Made by a program: the position numbers and the translations under genes | Shown here: positions 1-5,355 of the stretch, piece by piece | Numbering within the stretch: position 1 is the first letter of the stretch | How the letters are laid out: every line of letters begins with the position of its first letter | The notes under the pieces: model-generated | Databases searched by the model: none | Seen by the model: the letters and a program-made list of their open reading frames with translations, nothing else | What the model was told of the DNA's origin: nothing | Source of the DNA: CAYYBZ01 sp964470285 [NCBI: uncultured Oligoflexia bacterium] | Lineage (GTDB): Bacteria > Bdellovibrionota_G > CAYYBZ01 | Assembly (NCBI GenBank): GCA_964470285.1 | Contig: CAYYBZ010000096.1 | Coordinates: forward strand, 1 to 7,074 | DNA: 7,074 nt | Reading direction: 5' to 3'

Positions 1-997
1 TAAGATTAAATCCTCTTTCACTCAATTCCTCCAAAAGCTGCTGTCTGTTTCTAAGTAATGACAGGGGGTCTTTTATGTAAACGCTTCTTTGAAAACCTTT
101 TAGTCTTTCGCGGTAAAGCTCGACTGTTTCGCTTACCGAAGAAAGAATATCGGAGATCAGAAAATTTACCCTTTGCTCAAGATCACGCATGTCTGGAACA
201 GCAATCTCTATAGCATTTGAGGGAGTCGATGCTCTTAAATCGGCCGTAAAATCCGAAATTGTACGATCGGTTTCATGTCCTACTGCGGATATTACAGGTA
301 TTTTTGATTTGCTTATTGCTCTTGCGACAATTTCTTCATTGAAAGGCCACAACTCTTCTAAGGAACCTCCTCCTCTTCCGAGTATTATAAGGTCAATTCC
401 GAATTTCTTTTTCCCGGCAAGCTTAACAGCTTTTACTATATCATGCTTTGCTTCGTTTCCCTGAACCCTTGCAGGAAAGATCGTGACCGGAACCGCAGGC
501 ATTCTGTTTTTTAGAATTTTCAGCATATCTCTCAAAGCCGCTCCTGTGGGAGAAGTAATTATTCCTATCCTTTGAGGGATATGAGGTATTTCCTTTTTTC
601 TGCCATCGCTGAATAGCCCTTCTTTTTCAAGCTTCTTTTTTAGCTGTTCAAATTTTAGAAAAAGCTCTCCTATGCCTGAAGGTTTAACCTCTTCCACAAT
701 TATTTGATAGGATCCCTGGGGTTCATAAACGCCGATTTTGCTTCTAATTAAAACCTGCATCCCCTCCTCAAGATCATATGAAAGCCTTTTATTCTGATAG
801 CTGAAAAAAGCCGCATTTATAACGGCGTTTTCATCTTTTAATCTGAAATATATGTGACCCTGGGCGTTTCTCCCCTTAAAATTTGAAATCTCTCCCTTAA
901 TCCAGAAAGTCTCAAAACCGAAATTTCTGATTAAAAGCGATTTAATCTGTGCGGTAAGTTCTGAAACTGTATAAACCGGTTCATCTATATTATCCAT
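1..997 (-). CDS. xseA: Exodeoxyribonuclease VII large subunit, 3'-truncated by window edge
   Basis: This is the catalytic large subunit of exonuclease VII. With several copies of the small subunit XseB, it degrades single-stranded DNA to oligonucleotides in the cytoplasm during repair and recombination. About 332 codons are present; the family is usually 400-460 residues, so the C-terminal coiled-coil region is cut off by the edge. An OB-fold DNA-binding domain occupies about residues 8-105 (FWIKGEISNFKG, GHIYFRLKDE). The Exonuc_VII_L core follows, with IGIITSPTGAALRD at 144-157, GRGGGSLEELWPFN from 207, and AVGHETDRTISDF from 238. These are hallmark conserved blocks of XseA. The frame is open from the ATG at 997 to base 1. 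No Shine-Dalgarno is visible before the ATG. It follows the diguanylate cyclase gene by 47 bases on the same strand. xseB is not visible; it may lie beyond the edge. The family call is very secure; the start is fairly secure. Confidence 0.96.
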   Translation of the reverse strand, partial: MDNIDEPVYTVSELTAQIKSLLIRNFGFETFWIKGEISNFKGRNAQGHIYFRLKDENAVINAAFFSYQNKRLSYDLEEGMQVLIRSKIGVYEPQGSYQIIVEEVKPSGIGELFLKFEQLKKKLEKEGLFSDGRKKEIPHIPQRIGIITSPTGAALRDMLKILKNRMPAVPVTIFPARVQGNEAKHDIVKAVKLAGKKKFGIDLIILGRGGGSLEELWPFNEEIVARAISKSKIPVISAVGHETDRTISDFTADLRASTPSNAIEIAVPDMRDLEQRVNFLISDILSSVSETVELYRERLKGFQRSVYIKDPLSLLRNRQQLLEELSERGFNL

Positions 998-1007
998 TTC
1001 GCATGAC

Positions 1008-1036
1008 AAGATAGATTACGATGTCGTTTTAGTCAA
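1008..1036 (-). promoter_or_regulatory. Candidate sigma-70 promoter for xseA
   Basis: Reading the minus strand, TTGACT (1036-1031) is followed by a 17-base spacer and TATCTT (1013-1008). That is 5 of 6 and 4 of 6 matches to the sigma-70 consensus at ideal spacing. Transcription would begin near 1001-1003, only a few bases before the xseA ATG at 997, giving a near-leaderless mRNA. This agrees with the absence of a ribosome binding site there. xseA may also be read from the upstream operon promoter. This is inference from motif match only. Confidence 0.4.
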
Positions 1037-1044
1037 CAGTGCAA

Positions 1045-3018
1045 TTAATTGGTGGCTTGAGTTGATTTTATGCTTTTCTCATCCAATATTTTGAGCTTAA
1101 CCATCCGATCACGTACCGAATTAAAATGTGTTGCCCTGTTTCTGCCTGTTTCCTTAGACCAGTAAAGGGCCTTGTCGGCAAAATCTATGAGTTCTCTTTT
1201 GTTGTCCGAGCTTGTCGGAAAGGTTGAAACACCAAGACTCAACGTTACTCTTAATTTTTTTCCAGCCGTCTCAAACTTGTCCGATTCAACCTCTTTTCTT
1301 ATTCTTTCGGCCATTTTTAGGGCACCGGTTTCGTCAGTGTTTATAAGTATGATCGCAAATTCCTCACCGCCGTAACGCGCAACAAGGTCTATTGTCCTCA
1401 CGCATGATAAAAGAATTGTCGATATCTCTTTAAGTACATAATCTCCCACCGGATGTCCGTAATTATCATTAAATGTCTTAAAGTGATCAATATCGGTTAA
1501 GAGAAGAGAAAACTTTTCATCGGTTCTTTGAGATCTTTTAAGCTCCTCTGATAAGGTATCCTGAAACACTCTGTGATTTTTTAATCCAGTAAGGCCGTCC
1601 ATTGTGGCCAGTGTTCTTAAGGTTTCATACATTCGTGCATTTTCAAGAGCGATTCCGATTTGAGAACATACGCTCTCCAAGAGTTTTCTGTCTTCTCCCC
1701 TGCAGATGTTGTTGCGTTTTGATGCAATTATATATGTTCCCAGAACCCTGTCGTATGAGCTGACCGGAAGAATTAAAACGGAATTGTATTTGAAGGGTAA
1801 TTTAAAGTTTCGATTAAAAAGTATTATTTCCTTTTTCTTTCCCTTTATCTGGCAATATTCTAACGGAACGTTGTTTCTGATTACCCATGATGCAAGCCCC
1901 AATCTGTCATCACAGGAAAAATCTCTTCTTTCAAACCTCTTATCTTCTAATGATGAATTTATCCTTACTATGGAATTTTTGTTAGATTCCGGATTATATG
2001 AAACAAAACATGAGAAATCTAAATCAATAAACTTTTTTGTTATATCAAGAAGAATATCAACGGCTCTTTCTTCGGTTAAGTTCTGATTAAGCCTTGTTCC
2101 GAGTTCGCATACGTTTTGAAGCTCATCTTTAATTTTTGAAAATGAAAGCATGGCCTCCGATGTGTCCATTACTTTGACAATCTCGCCGGCAAGCCCCTTT
2201 ATTATCTCTTCTTCTTTAGTAGAGAAGCGTTCGGTTCTCAAACTGTCAAGACAAAGAACTCCCTTCAATCTTCGGCCCGAAAGAAGAGGAACTGCGAGAA
2301 CGGATTGAATTTCCTGCTTTTCGTTATAGAAAGGGATAGCATACTTTGAATTTCTCAGTCTTCTGACGTTTATAGGTCTTTTTTCCCGTGTAACTGCATG
2401 TAAAATCCCTTCGGATGATTTGATAGGTTTATTCTTTACTTGCTCCGATTCGGATATATGTTCTCTTAGATAAAATGAATCCTGATTGGCATCATAAAAA
2501 TAAAGAAATATGGAATAAGGATGGTAGCTCTTTCTTATTATATCCAGAATATTCTTAAATGAGTCTTCTCTTTGCTGTAAAAGGCCCTTTAATCCCAAGC
2601 CTTCCTTTTCTTCATGAGATATTCTATTTAATGTGTCCGAAACGCTGCTTTCAATGTCAACTCTTTCGCTTTTTAACCTGTGAATTGTGGACAAAAGCTC
2701 ATATCTCTCTCTTGATACCCGGTTAATCGCATAATTTATCAGAGTCATTAAGGCCAAAGCTGTCGGCAGGTAGTATAGATAATGAACAAATGATTCGGGC
2801 TCAAAATAAAATCTGGGAGCTTTTAAAATTCCGTCTTCAAAAATTAAAATCAATGCCAGAAGGTAATCTACTCCGGCTAAAGGCATTGTAAGAAGCAAGG
2901 CCAATGTAATTATCCACACGGAAAAATATTCCAGGTCCCATAGGTTATTTAAGGTAAGAATAGCAACAAAATAGATATAAAACTTATATTCGGATATTAA
3001 GCCGGTGAGTTTTTTCAA
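1045..3018 (-). CDS. Membrane-anchored diguanylate cyclase with two GAF domains
   Basis: Predicted to make cyclic di-GMP from two GTP in response to a signal sensed by its GAF domains or membrane part; 657 residues. Residues about 12-97 contain three or four hydrophobic segments. Residues 100-150 look like a coiled-coil linker. GAF 1 is at about 150-285, GAF 2 at about 303-460, and GGDEF at about 470-632. The cyclase domain looks active: DGLTGLKNHR at 474-483, metal-binding region DIDHFK at 509-514, and signature GGEEF at 550-554. The feedback inhibition site RxxD (RTID, 541-544) sits exactly five residues before the signature. The start is TTG at 3018: an in-frame TAA at 3027-3025 (the stop of the previous gene) blocks anything further upstream, and the next in-frame Met is residue 45. 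A GGGA ten bases before TTG can serve as ribosome site. Six bases separate it from the ftsB-like gene, so translation is probably coupled. No EAL or HD-GYP domain is present. The ligands of the GAF domains cannot be told from sequence. Confidence 0.93.
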   Translation of the reverse strand: MKKLTGLISEYKFYIYFVAILTLNNLWDLEYFSVWIITLALLLTMPLAGVDYLLALILIFEDGILKAPRFYFEPESFVHYLYYLPTALALMTLINYAINRVSRERYELLSTIHRLKSERVDIESSVSDTLNRISHEEKEGLGLKGLLQQREDSFKNILDIIRKSYHPYSIFLYFYDANQDSFYLREHISESEQVKNKPIKSSEGILHAVTREKRPINVRRLRNSKYAIPFYNEKQEIQSVLAVPLLSGRRLKGVLCLDSLRTERFSTKEEEIIKGLAGEIVKVMDTSEAMLSFSKIKDELQNVCELGTRLNQNLTEERAVDILLDITKKFIDLDFSCFVSYNPESNKNSIVRINSSLEDKRFERRDFSCDDRLGLASWVIRNNVPLEYCQIKGKKKEIILFNRNFKLPFKYNSVLILPVSSYDRVLGTYIIASKRNNICRGEDRKLLESVCSQIGIALENARMYETLRTLATMDGLTGLKNHRVFQDTLSEELKRSQRTDEKFSLLLTDIDHFKTFNDNYGHPVGDYVLKEISTILLSCVRTIDLVARYGGEEFAIILINTDETGALKMAERIRKEVESDKFETAGKKLRVTLSLGVSTFPTSSDNKRELIDFADKALYWSKETGRNRATHFNSVRDRMVKLKILDEKSIKSTQATN

Positions 3019-3024
3019 AACAGT

Positions 3025-3360
3025 TTATTCCCTGCCTGATTTAATTCTTTTTCCTTCAAATATGAAAGTGATTTCATCCTGTCTGGACATGTTTAATTCT
3101 TCCCGGGCAATTTTTTCAATATACCGGGTGTTTCCTTTTAGATTGTCTATTTCCCTTCTTAAATCTCTGTTTTTAATTTCAAGCTCGTTTATATTTGCTT
3201 CGATTTTCTTGTTTTGTTTATAGAGTTTGTAATTTTTTAAAAAGCCCATGTCGCCGAAAATACCCGCAAAGAGTAAAATGCAGATGTAGATAACTGATAT
3301 CAGGCTCCAGATATTTCTTTTAAAAGCCTTCTTTTCATTTTTTTTGATTAATGAAGTCAT
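3025..3360 (-). CDS. ftsB: FtsB/DivIC-family septum formation protein
   Basis: A 111-residue bitopic membrane protein of the FtsB/DivIC (septum formation initiator) family. Family members join FtsL and FtsQ in the divisome and help activate septal wall synthesis. The architecture is typical: a short basic cytoplasmic N-terminus (KKNEKKAFKR), one transmembrane helix at about residues 17-38, and the FGDMGFLKNYKLYKQN junction. A periplasmic coiled coil follows at about 44-77, then the family's C-terminal block YIEKIAREELNMSRQDEITF at 80-99. Length is near the usual 90-120. The ATG at 3360 follows only a weak purine-rich ribosome site. It is the first gene of the minus-strand cluster and lies 24 bases or so below a strong promoter. 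The symbol is by family resemblance; Gram-positive relatives are called divIC. Confidence 0.87.
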   Translation of the reverse strand: MTSLIKKNEKKAFKRNIWSLISVIYICILLFAGIFGDMGFLKNYKLYKQNKKIEANINELEIKNRDLRREIDNLKGNTRYIEKIAREELNMSRQDEITFIFEGKRIKSGRE

Positions 3361-3390
3361 TAATTTTTATTTATTTCCGCCTTCACGTCG

Positions 3391-3419
3391 ATTTTAGATA
3401 CTATGTCGCGAATAGTCAA
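3391..3419 (-). promoter_or_regulatory. Sigma-70 promoter of the ftsB-like/cyclase operon
   Basis: On the minus strand TTGACT (3419-3414), a 17-base spacer and TAAAAT (3396-3391) give 5 of 6 matches in each hexamer at optimal spacing. The expected start near 3384 leaves a leader of about 24 bases before the ATG at 3360. It is the only good promoter seen for the division gene and probably reads through the cyclase gene and into xseA. Confidence 0.72.
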
Positions 3420-3462
3420 CAAGGGAAGAAAATGAAAAATTTGCATCTTCTGATGACCAAAG

Positions 3463-3503
3463 TTGTCACAAAAATTGATGTTAAAACAAATGGTTAGGCT
3501 AAC
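3463..3503. promoter_or_regulatory. Small palindromes, possible activator sites
   Basis: Two short perfect inverted repeats lie in the divergent spacer: TTGT-C-ACAA (3463-3471) and GTTAG-G-CTAAC (3493-3503). They sit about 125-165 bases upstream of the predicted start of the sigma-54-type promoter, the usual distance for enhancer-binding protein sites. They also lie upstream of the opposite-strand operon promoter. They do not match NtrC or NifA consensus sites. The role is speculative; palindromes this short can arise by chance. Confidence 0.22.
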
Positions 3504-3574
3504 TATGAAAAAAGTTAACGATTTCAGGGAATTTCATTGCAACGAGTCGGAGTTCTTGTTAAATATATCTATAA

Positions 3575-3587
3575 AATCAACAAGTTA
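3575..3587 (+). promoter_or_regulatory. Candidate IHF binding site
   Basis: AATCAACAAGTTA fits the IHF core consensus WATCAANNNNTTR at every defined position and has an A/T-rich flank (3560-3576) on the expected side. It lies between the small palindromes and the sigma-54-like element, where IHF commonly bends DNA to bring an activator to the polymerase. The consensus is loose, so a chance match is possible; the position is what gives it weight. Confidence 0.4.
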
Positions 3588-3600
3588 TGCCCGTTATTAG

Positions 3601-3616
3601 TGGCTTGTTTCTTGCA
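3601..3616 (+). promoter_or_regulatory. Candidate sigma-54 (RpoN) promoter of the small gene
   Basis: TGGCTTGTTTCTTGCA matches 10 of the 12 defined positions of TGGCACG-N4-TTGCW. The GG and GC pairs are exactly 12 bases apart, as the -24/-12 elements require. The predicted start is near 3627. That leaves a 24-base leader which contains the GGGGAG ribosome site of the gene at 3651. No convincing sigma-70 promoter was seen for this gene. The motif and its placement are direct observation; use by RpoN is inference. Confidence 0.5.
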
Positions 3617-3638
3617 TATTGTTAACCTGTATTAGTAT

Positions 3639-3644
3639 GGGGAG
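3639..3644 (+). promoter_or_regulatory. Ribosome binding site of the small gene
   Basis: GGGGAG lies six bases before the ATG at 3651, an ideal Shine-Dalgarno arrangement. It is the main support that this short unknown reading frame is really translated and that 3651 is its start. Confidence 0.75.
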
Positions 3645-3650
3645 ATAATT

Positions 3651-3911
3651 ATGCGTAAATCATTAATTGTTATCGCTTTTTTTGTTCTGATTGCATTTGC
3701 GGTTCTCATCATTGCTCCTAATGCAAAGCAGATTACAGGGCATTTGGCTAAAATGGAATACGGCTTTGTATCAAACTCATCGGATGAATGTAATATGGTT
3801 CAGGCAGCAAAGAATATGAACAGTCTTCATTATTTCGTTAAAAGGGGCGGTCCTAAAACCAGCATTGAATTTTTCTGCTACGATGAAAAGGAAAAAAAGA
3901 AGCGTCAATGA
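3651..3911 (+). CDS. Small membrane-anchored or secreted protein of unknown function
   Basis: I do not recognise this 86-residue protein. It begins with a basic tip (MRK) and a strongly hydrophobic stretch at residues 4-22, followed by APNAKQ. This could be an uncleaved N-terminal anchor or a signal peptide cut near residue 22-26. The remaining 60 residues are polar and contain just two cysteines (C47 and C76), which could form a disulfide in the periplasm. The C-terminus is very basic (EKEKKKRQ). There is no lipobox. Support for a real gene: a strong GGGGAG ribosome site, a promoter-like element upstream, and an intrinsic terminator 38 bases after the stop. It is a single-gene unit, divergent from the division operon. 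A small envelope or stress protein is possible, but no function can be assigned. Confidence 0.7.
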   Translation: MRKSLIVIAFFVLIAFAVLIIAPNAKQITGHLAKMEYGFVSNSSDECNMVQAAKNMNSLHYFVKRGGPKTSIEFFCYDEKEKKKRQ

Positions 3912-3948
3912 AGCTTTAATTAACTTGGATTTTTAACGTTATTTTCGG

Positions 3949-3984
3949 GCGGTATTACGGCTAAGCCGTGATACCGCTTTTTTT
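3949..3984 (+). terminator. Rho-independent terminator of the small gene
   Basis: GCGGTATTACGGC (3949-3961) pairs with GCCGTGATACCGC (3965-3977) through 13 positions, one of them a T-G wobble, around a TAA loop. Seven T residues follow at once (3978-3984). On the opposite strand there is no T-run, so it acts on the plus strand. It separates the small gene from the downstream amino acid operon. Confidence 0.92.
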
Positions 3985-4063
3985 AGGCAGGTATTCGTTT
4001 ACTGTTATACCTTTTCTTTTCTTATAAACTCCTTTCATGCCCGTAACTTACGAGTTTAAAAAA

Positions 4064-4092
4064 TTGACAATTCTACCTTTGTATCCTATAAG
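4064..4092 (+). promoter_or_regulatory. Sigma-70 promoter of the aminotransferase-tdh-permease operon
   Basis: TTGACA (4064-4069), a 17-base spacer and TATAAG (4087-4092) give a perfect -35 and a 5-of-6 -10 at ideal spacing. The expected start is near 4099, leaving a leader of about 60 bases before the ATG at 4159. It lies downstream of the terminator at 3949-3984, so the operon is an independent unit. Confidence 0.78.
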
Positions 4093-4101
4093 TCAGCGGA
4101 A

Positions 4102-4116
4102 TGTATTTTATATACA
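4102..4116. promoter_or_regulatory. Inverted repeat, possible operator
   Basis: TGTAT-N5-ATACA has perfect 5-base arms and sits just after the predicted transcription start of the aminotransferase operon, a good place for a repressor to act. The TGTAT...ATACA pattern resembles the general shape of GntR-type sites, but the region is AT-rich and chance is a real alternative. No regulator gene is nearby in the window. Confidence 0.25.
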
Positions 4117-4158
4117 ATCTTTAATAAATTCTTATTCCTTAAGTAAGGGGAGGAAAAT

Positions 4159-5337
4159 ATGAAATTAGCGCAGTGTATGAGTCGCCTTGGAACAGAAACT
4201 GCCTTTGAAGTTTTGGTTGCCGCCAAGAAACTGGAGGCTCAGGGCAGGAACATTATACATCTTGAAATAGGTGAACCTGATTTTGATACACCCAAAAATA
4301 TCAGAGAGGCAGCAAAAAAAGCAATTGATGAGGGCTGGACACATTACGGTCCCTCAGCCGGGCTTCCTCAAATCAGGGAAGCTATTGCCGAAAATATTTC
4401 AAAAACAAGAGGCGTAAAAGTTAATCCCGAAATGGTTGTTGTAACTCCAGGGGCAAAACCTATAATGTTCTTCTCCCTTTTGGCAATGGTTGAAACGGGC
4501 GACGAAGTTATTTATCCGAATCCGGGTTTTCCGATTTATGAATCTGTAATTAAGTTTACAGGAGCAAAGCCGGTGCCGATTAAGCTTAAAGAAGAGGTTG
4601 ATTTCAGACTGGATGTCGATGAACTCAAAAGCCTTGTTACGAACAAAACAAAATTCATGATAATTAATTCTCCCCAAAATCCGACAGGCGGTGTATTAAC
4701 GAAAGATGATCTTAAAGCAATTGCCGAAATCGCGGTAAAAAACGATATCACTGTTCTCTCAGACGAAGTTTATTCAACGATAATTTATGAAGGACAGCAT
4801 GAATCGATTATGCAGTTTCCCGGAATGCTTGAGAAAACAATACTTCTTGAGGGTTACTCCAAAGCTTACGCCATGACAGGATGGAGACTGGGTTACGGTG
4901 TCATGAAAGAAGAACTAGCCGCCCAGATTGCAAAGCTGCAGACAAATTCAAATTCATGCACAGCCGCTTTCACCCAAATAGCCGGCGTGGAGGCTTTAAA
5001 GGGACCTCAGGACGAATCAAAAAGAATGACTCAGGAATTCAAGAAAAGAAGAGATGTTATAGTCAAGGGTTTGAACGATATTAAAGGTGTTACATGTTTA
5101 AGCCCTAAAGGAGCTTTTTACGTTTTCCCAAATGTCGAGGAAGTTGTTAAAATGACCGGGAAGAAAACAAAGCAGCTTGCAGATGAAATATTACAGGAAG
5201 CCGGAGTCGCGGCACTTTCCGGAACCGCATTCGGCCATTACGGAGAAGGATACTTAAGACTTTCATACGCTAACTCAATTCCCAACATAGAAGAGGCTCT
5301 CAAAAGAATTAAGAGTTATATTGAAAAAATGTTGTAG
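4159..5337 (+). CDS. Class I PLP-dependent aminotransferase (aspartate aminotransferase-like)
   Basis: A cytoplasmic fold-type I enzyme that moves an amino group between an amino acid and a 2-oxo acid; 392 residues, the normal full length. Visible hallmarks are EIGEPDFDTP at 36-45, YGPSAGLPQIREAI at 63-76, NSPQNPTGG at 170-178 (N174 contacts PLP), and SDEVYS at 201-206 (D202 and Y205). The SKAYAMTGWRLGY block follows, with Schiff-base lysine K235 and phosphate-binding R243. YLRLSYA carries R367, the usual substrate carboxylate arginine. All key residues are present. It belongs to the broad AspC/AspB/tyrosine-aminotransferase group. The exact substrate (aspartate, aromatic, alanine or other) cannot be fixed. 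The ATG at 4159 follows GGGGAGG (4147-4153) by five bases. It heads the operon and ends 18 bases before tdh. It is not Kbl, the alpha-oxoamine synthase normally paired with tdh. Confidence 0.94.
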   Translation: MKLAQCMSRLGTETAFEVLVAAKKLEAQGRNIIHLEIGEPDFDTPKNIREAAKKAIDEGWTHYGPSAGLPQIREAIAENISKTRGVKVNPEMVVVTPGAKPIMFFSLLAMVETGDEVIYPNPGFPIYESVIKFTGAKPVPIKLKEEVDFRLDVDELKSLVTNKTKFMIINSPQNPTGGVLTKDDLKAIAEIAVKNDITVLSDEVYSTIIYEGQHESIMQFPGMLEKTILLEGYSKAYAMTGWRLGYGVMKEELAAQIAKLQTNSNSCTAAFTQIAGVEALKGPQDESKRMTQEFKKRRDVIVKGLNDIKGVTCLSPKGAFYVFPNVEEVVKMTGKKTKQLADEILQEAGVAALSGTAFGHYGEGYLRLSYANSIPNIEEALKRIKSYIEKML

Positions 5338-5343
5338 ATATTC

Positions 5344-5349
5344 AAGGAG
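5344..5349 (+). promoter_or_regulatory. Ribosome binding site deciding the tdh start
   Basis: AAGGAG lies six bases before the ATG at 5356. It lies only three bases before an in-frame TTG at 5353 and much further from an internal ATG at 5371. The spacing favours 5356 as the true start. Confidence 0.7.
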
Positions 5350-5355
5350 TTTTTG

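Noticed and set aside
189-464. Plus-strand open frame of 91 codons
   Set aside because: It lies opposite the conserved core of xseA (GRGGGS and VGHETD blocks) and has no family resemblance or ribosome site.
1706-2086. Plus-strand open frame of 126 codons
   Set aside because: It is antisense to the second GAF domain of the cyclase; the minus-strand protein explains the sequence fully.
3612-3638. Possible sigma-70 promoter TTGCAT with TAGTAT for the small gene
   Set aside because: The spacer is only 15 bases and transcription would begin inside or after the ribosome site; the sigma-54-type reading fits the spacing better.
3989-4012. Inverted repeat AGGTAT...ATACCT followed by a T-rich run, possible second terminator
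   Set aside because: The stem is only six pairs with a 12-base loop, just after a much stronger terminator.
4135-4150. Short hairpin TTCCTT-AAGT-AAGGGG overlapping the aminotransferase ribosome site
   Set aside because: Four good pairs plus two wobbles are too weak to support a translational switch, and no alternative structure was seen.
4093-4158. Riboswitch or attenuator in the leader of the amino acid operon
   Set aside because: The leader is only about 60 bases, AT-rich, with no leader peptide, no terminator hairpin and no known aptamer pattern.
4399-4751. Two minus-strand open frames inside the aminotransferase gene
   Set aside because: They overlap conserved aminotransferase coding sequence and show no recognisable protein features.
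5353-5355. TTG as the tdh start, one codon before the ATG
   Set aside because: It would leave only three bases after AAGGAG; the ATG at 5356 has the normal six-base spacing.
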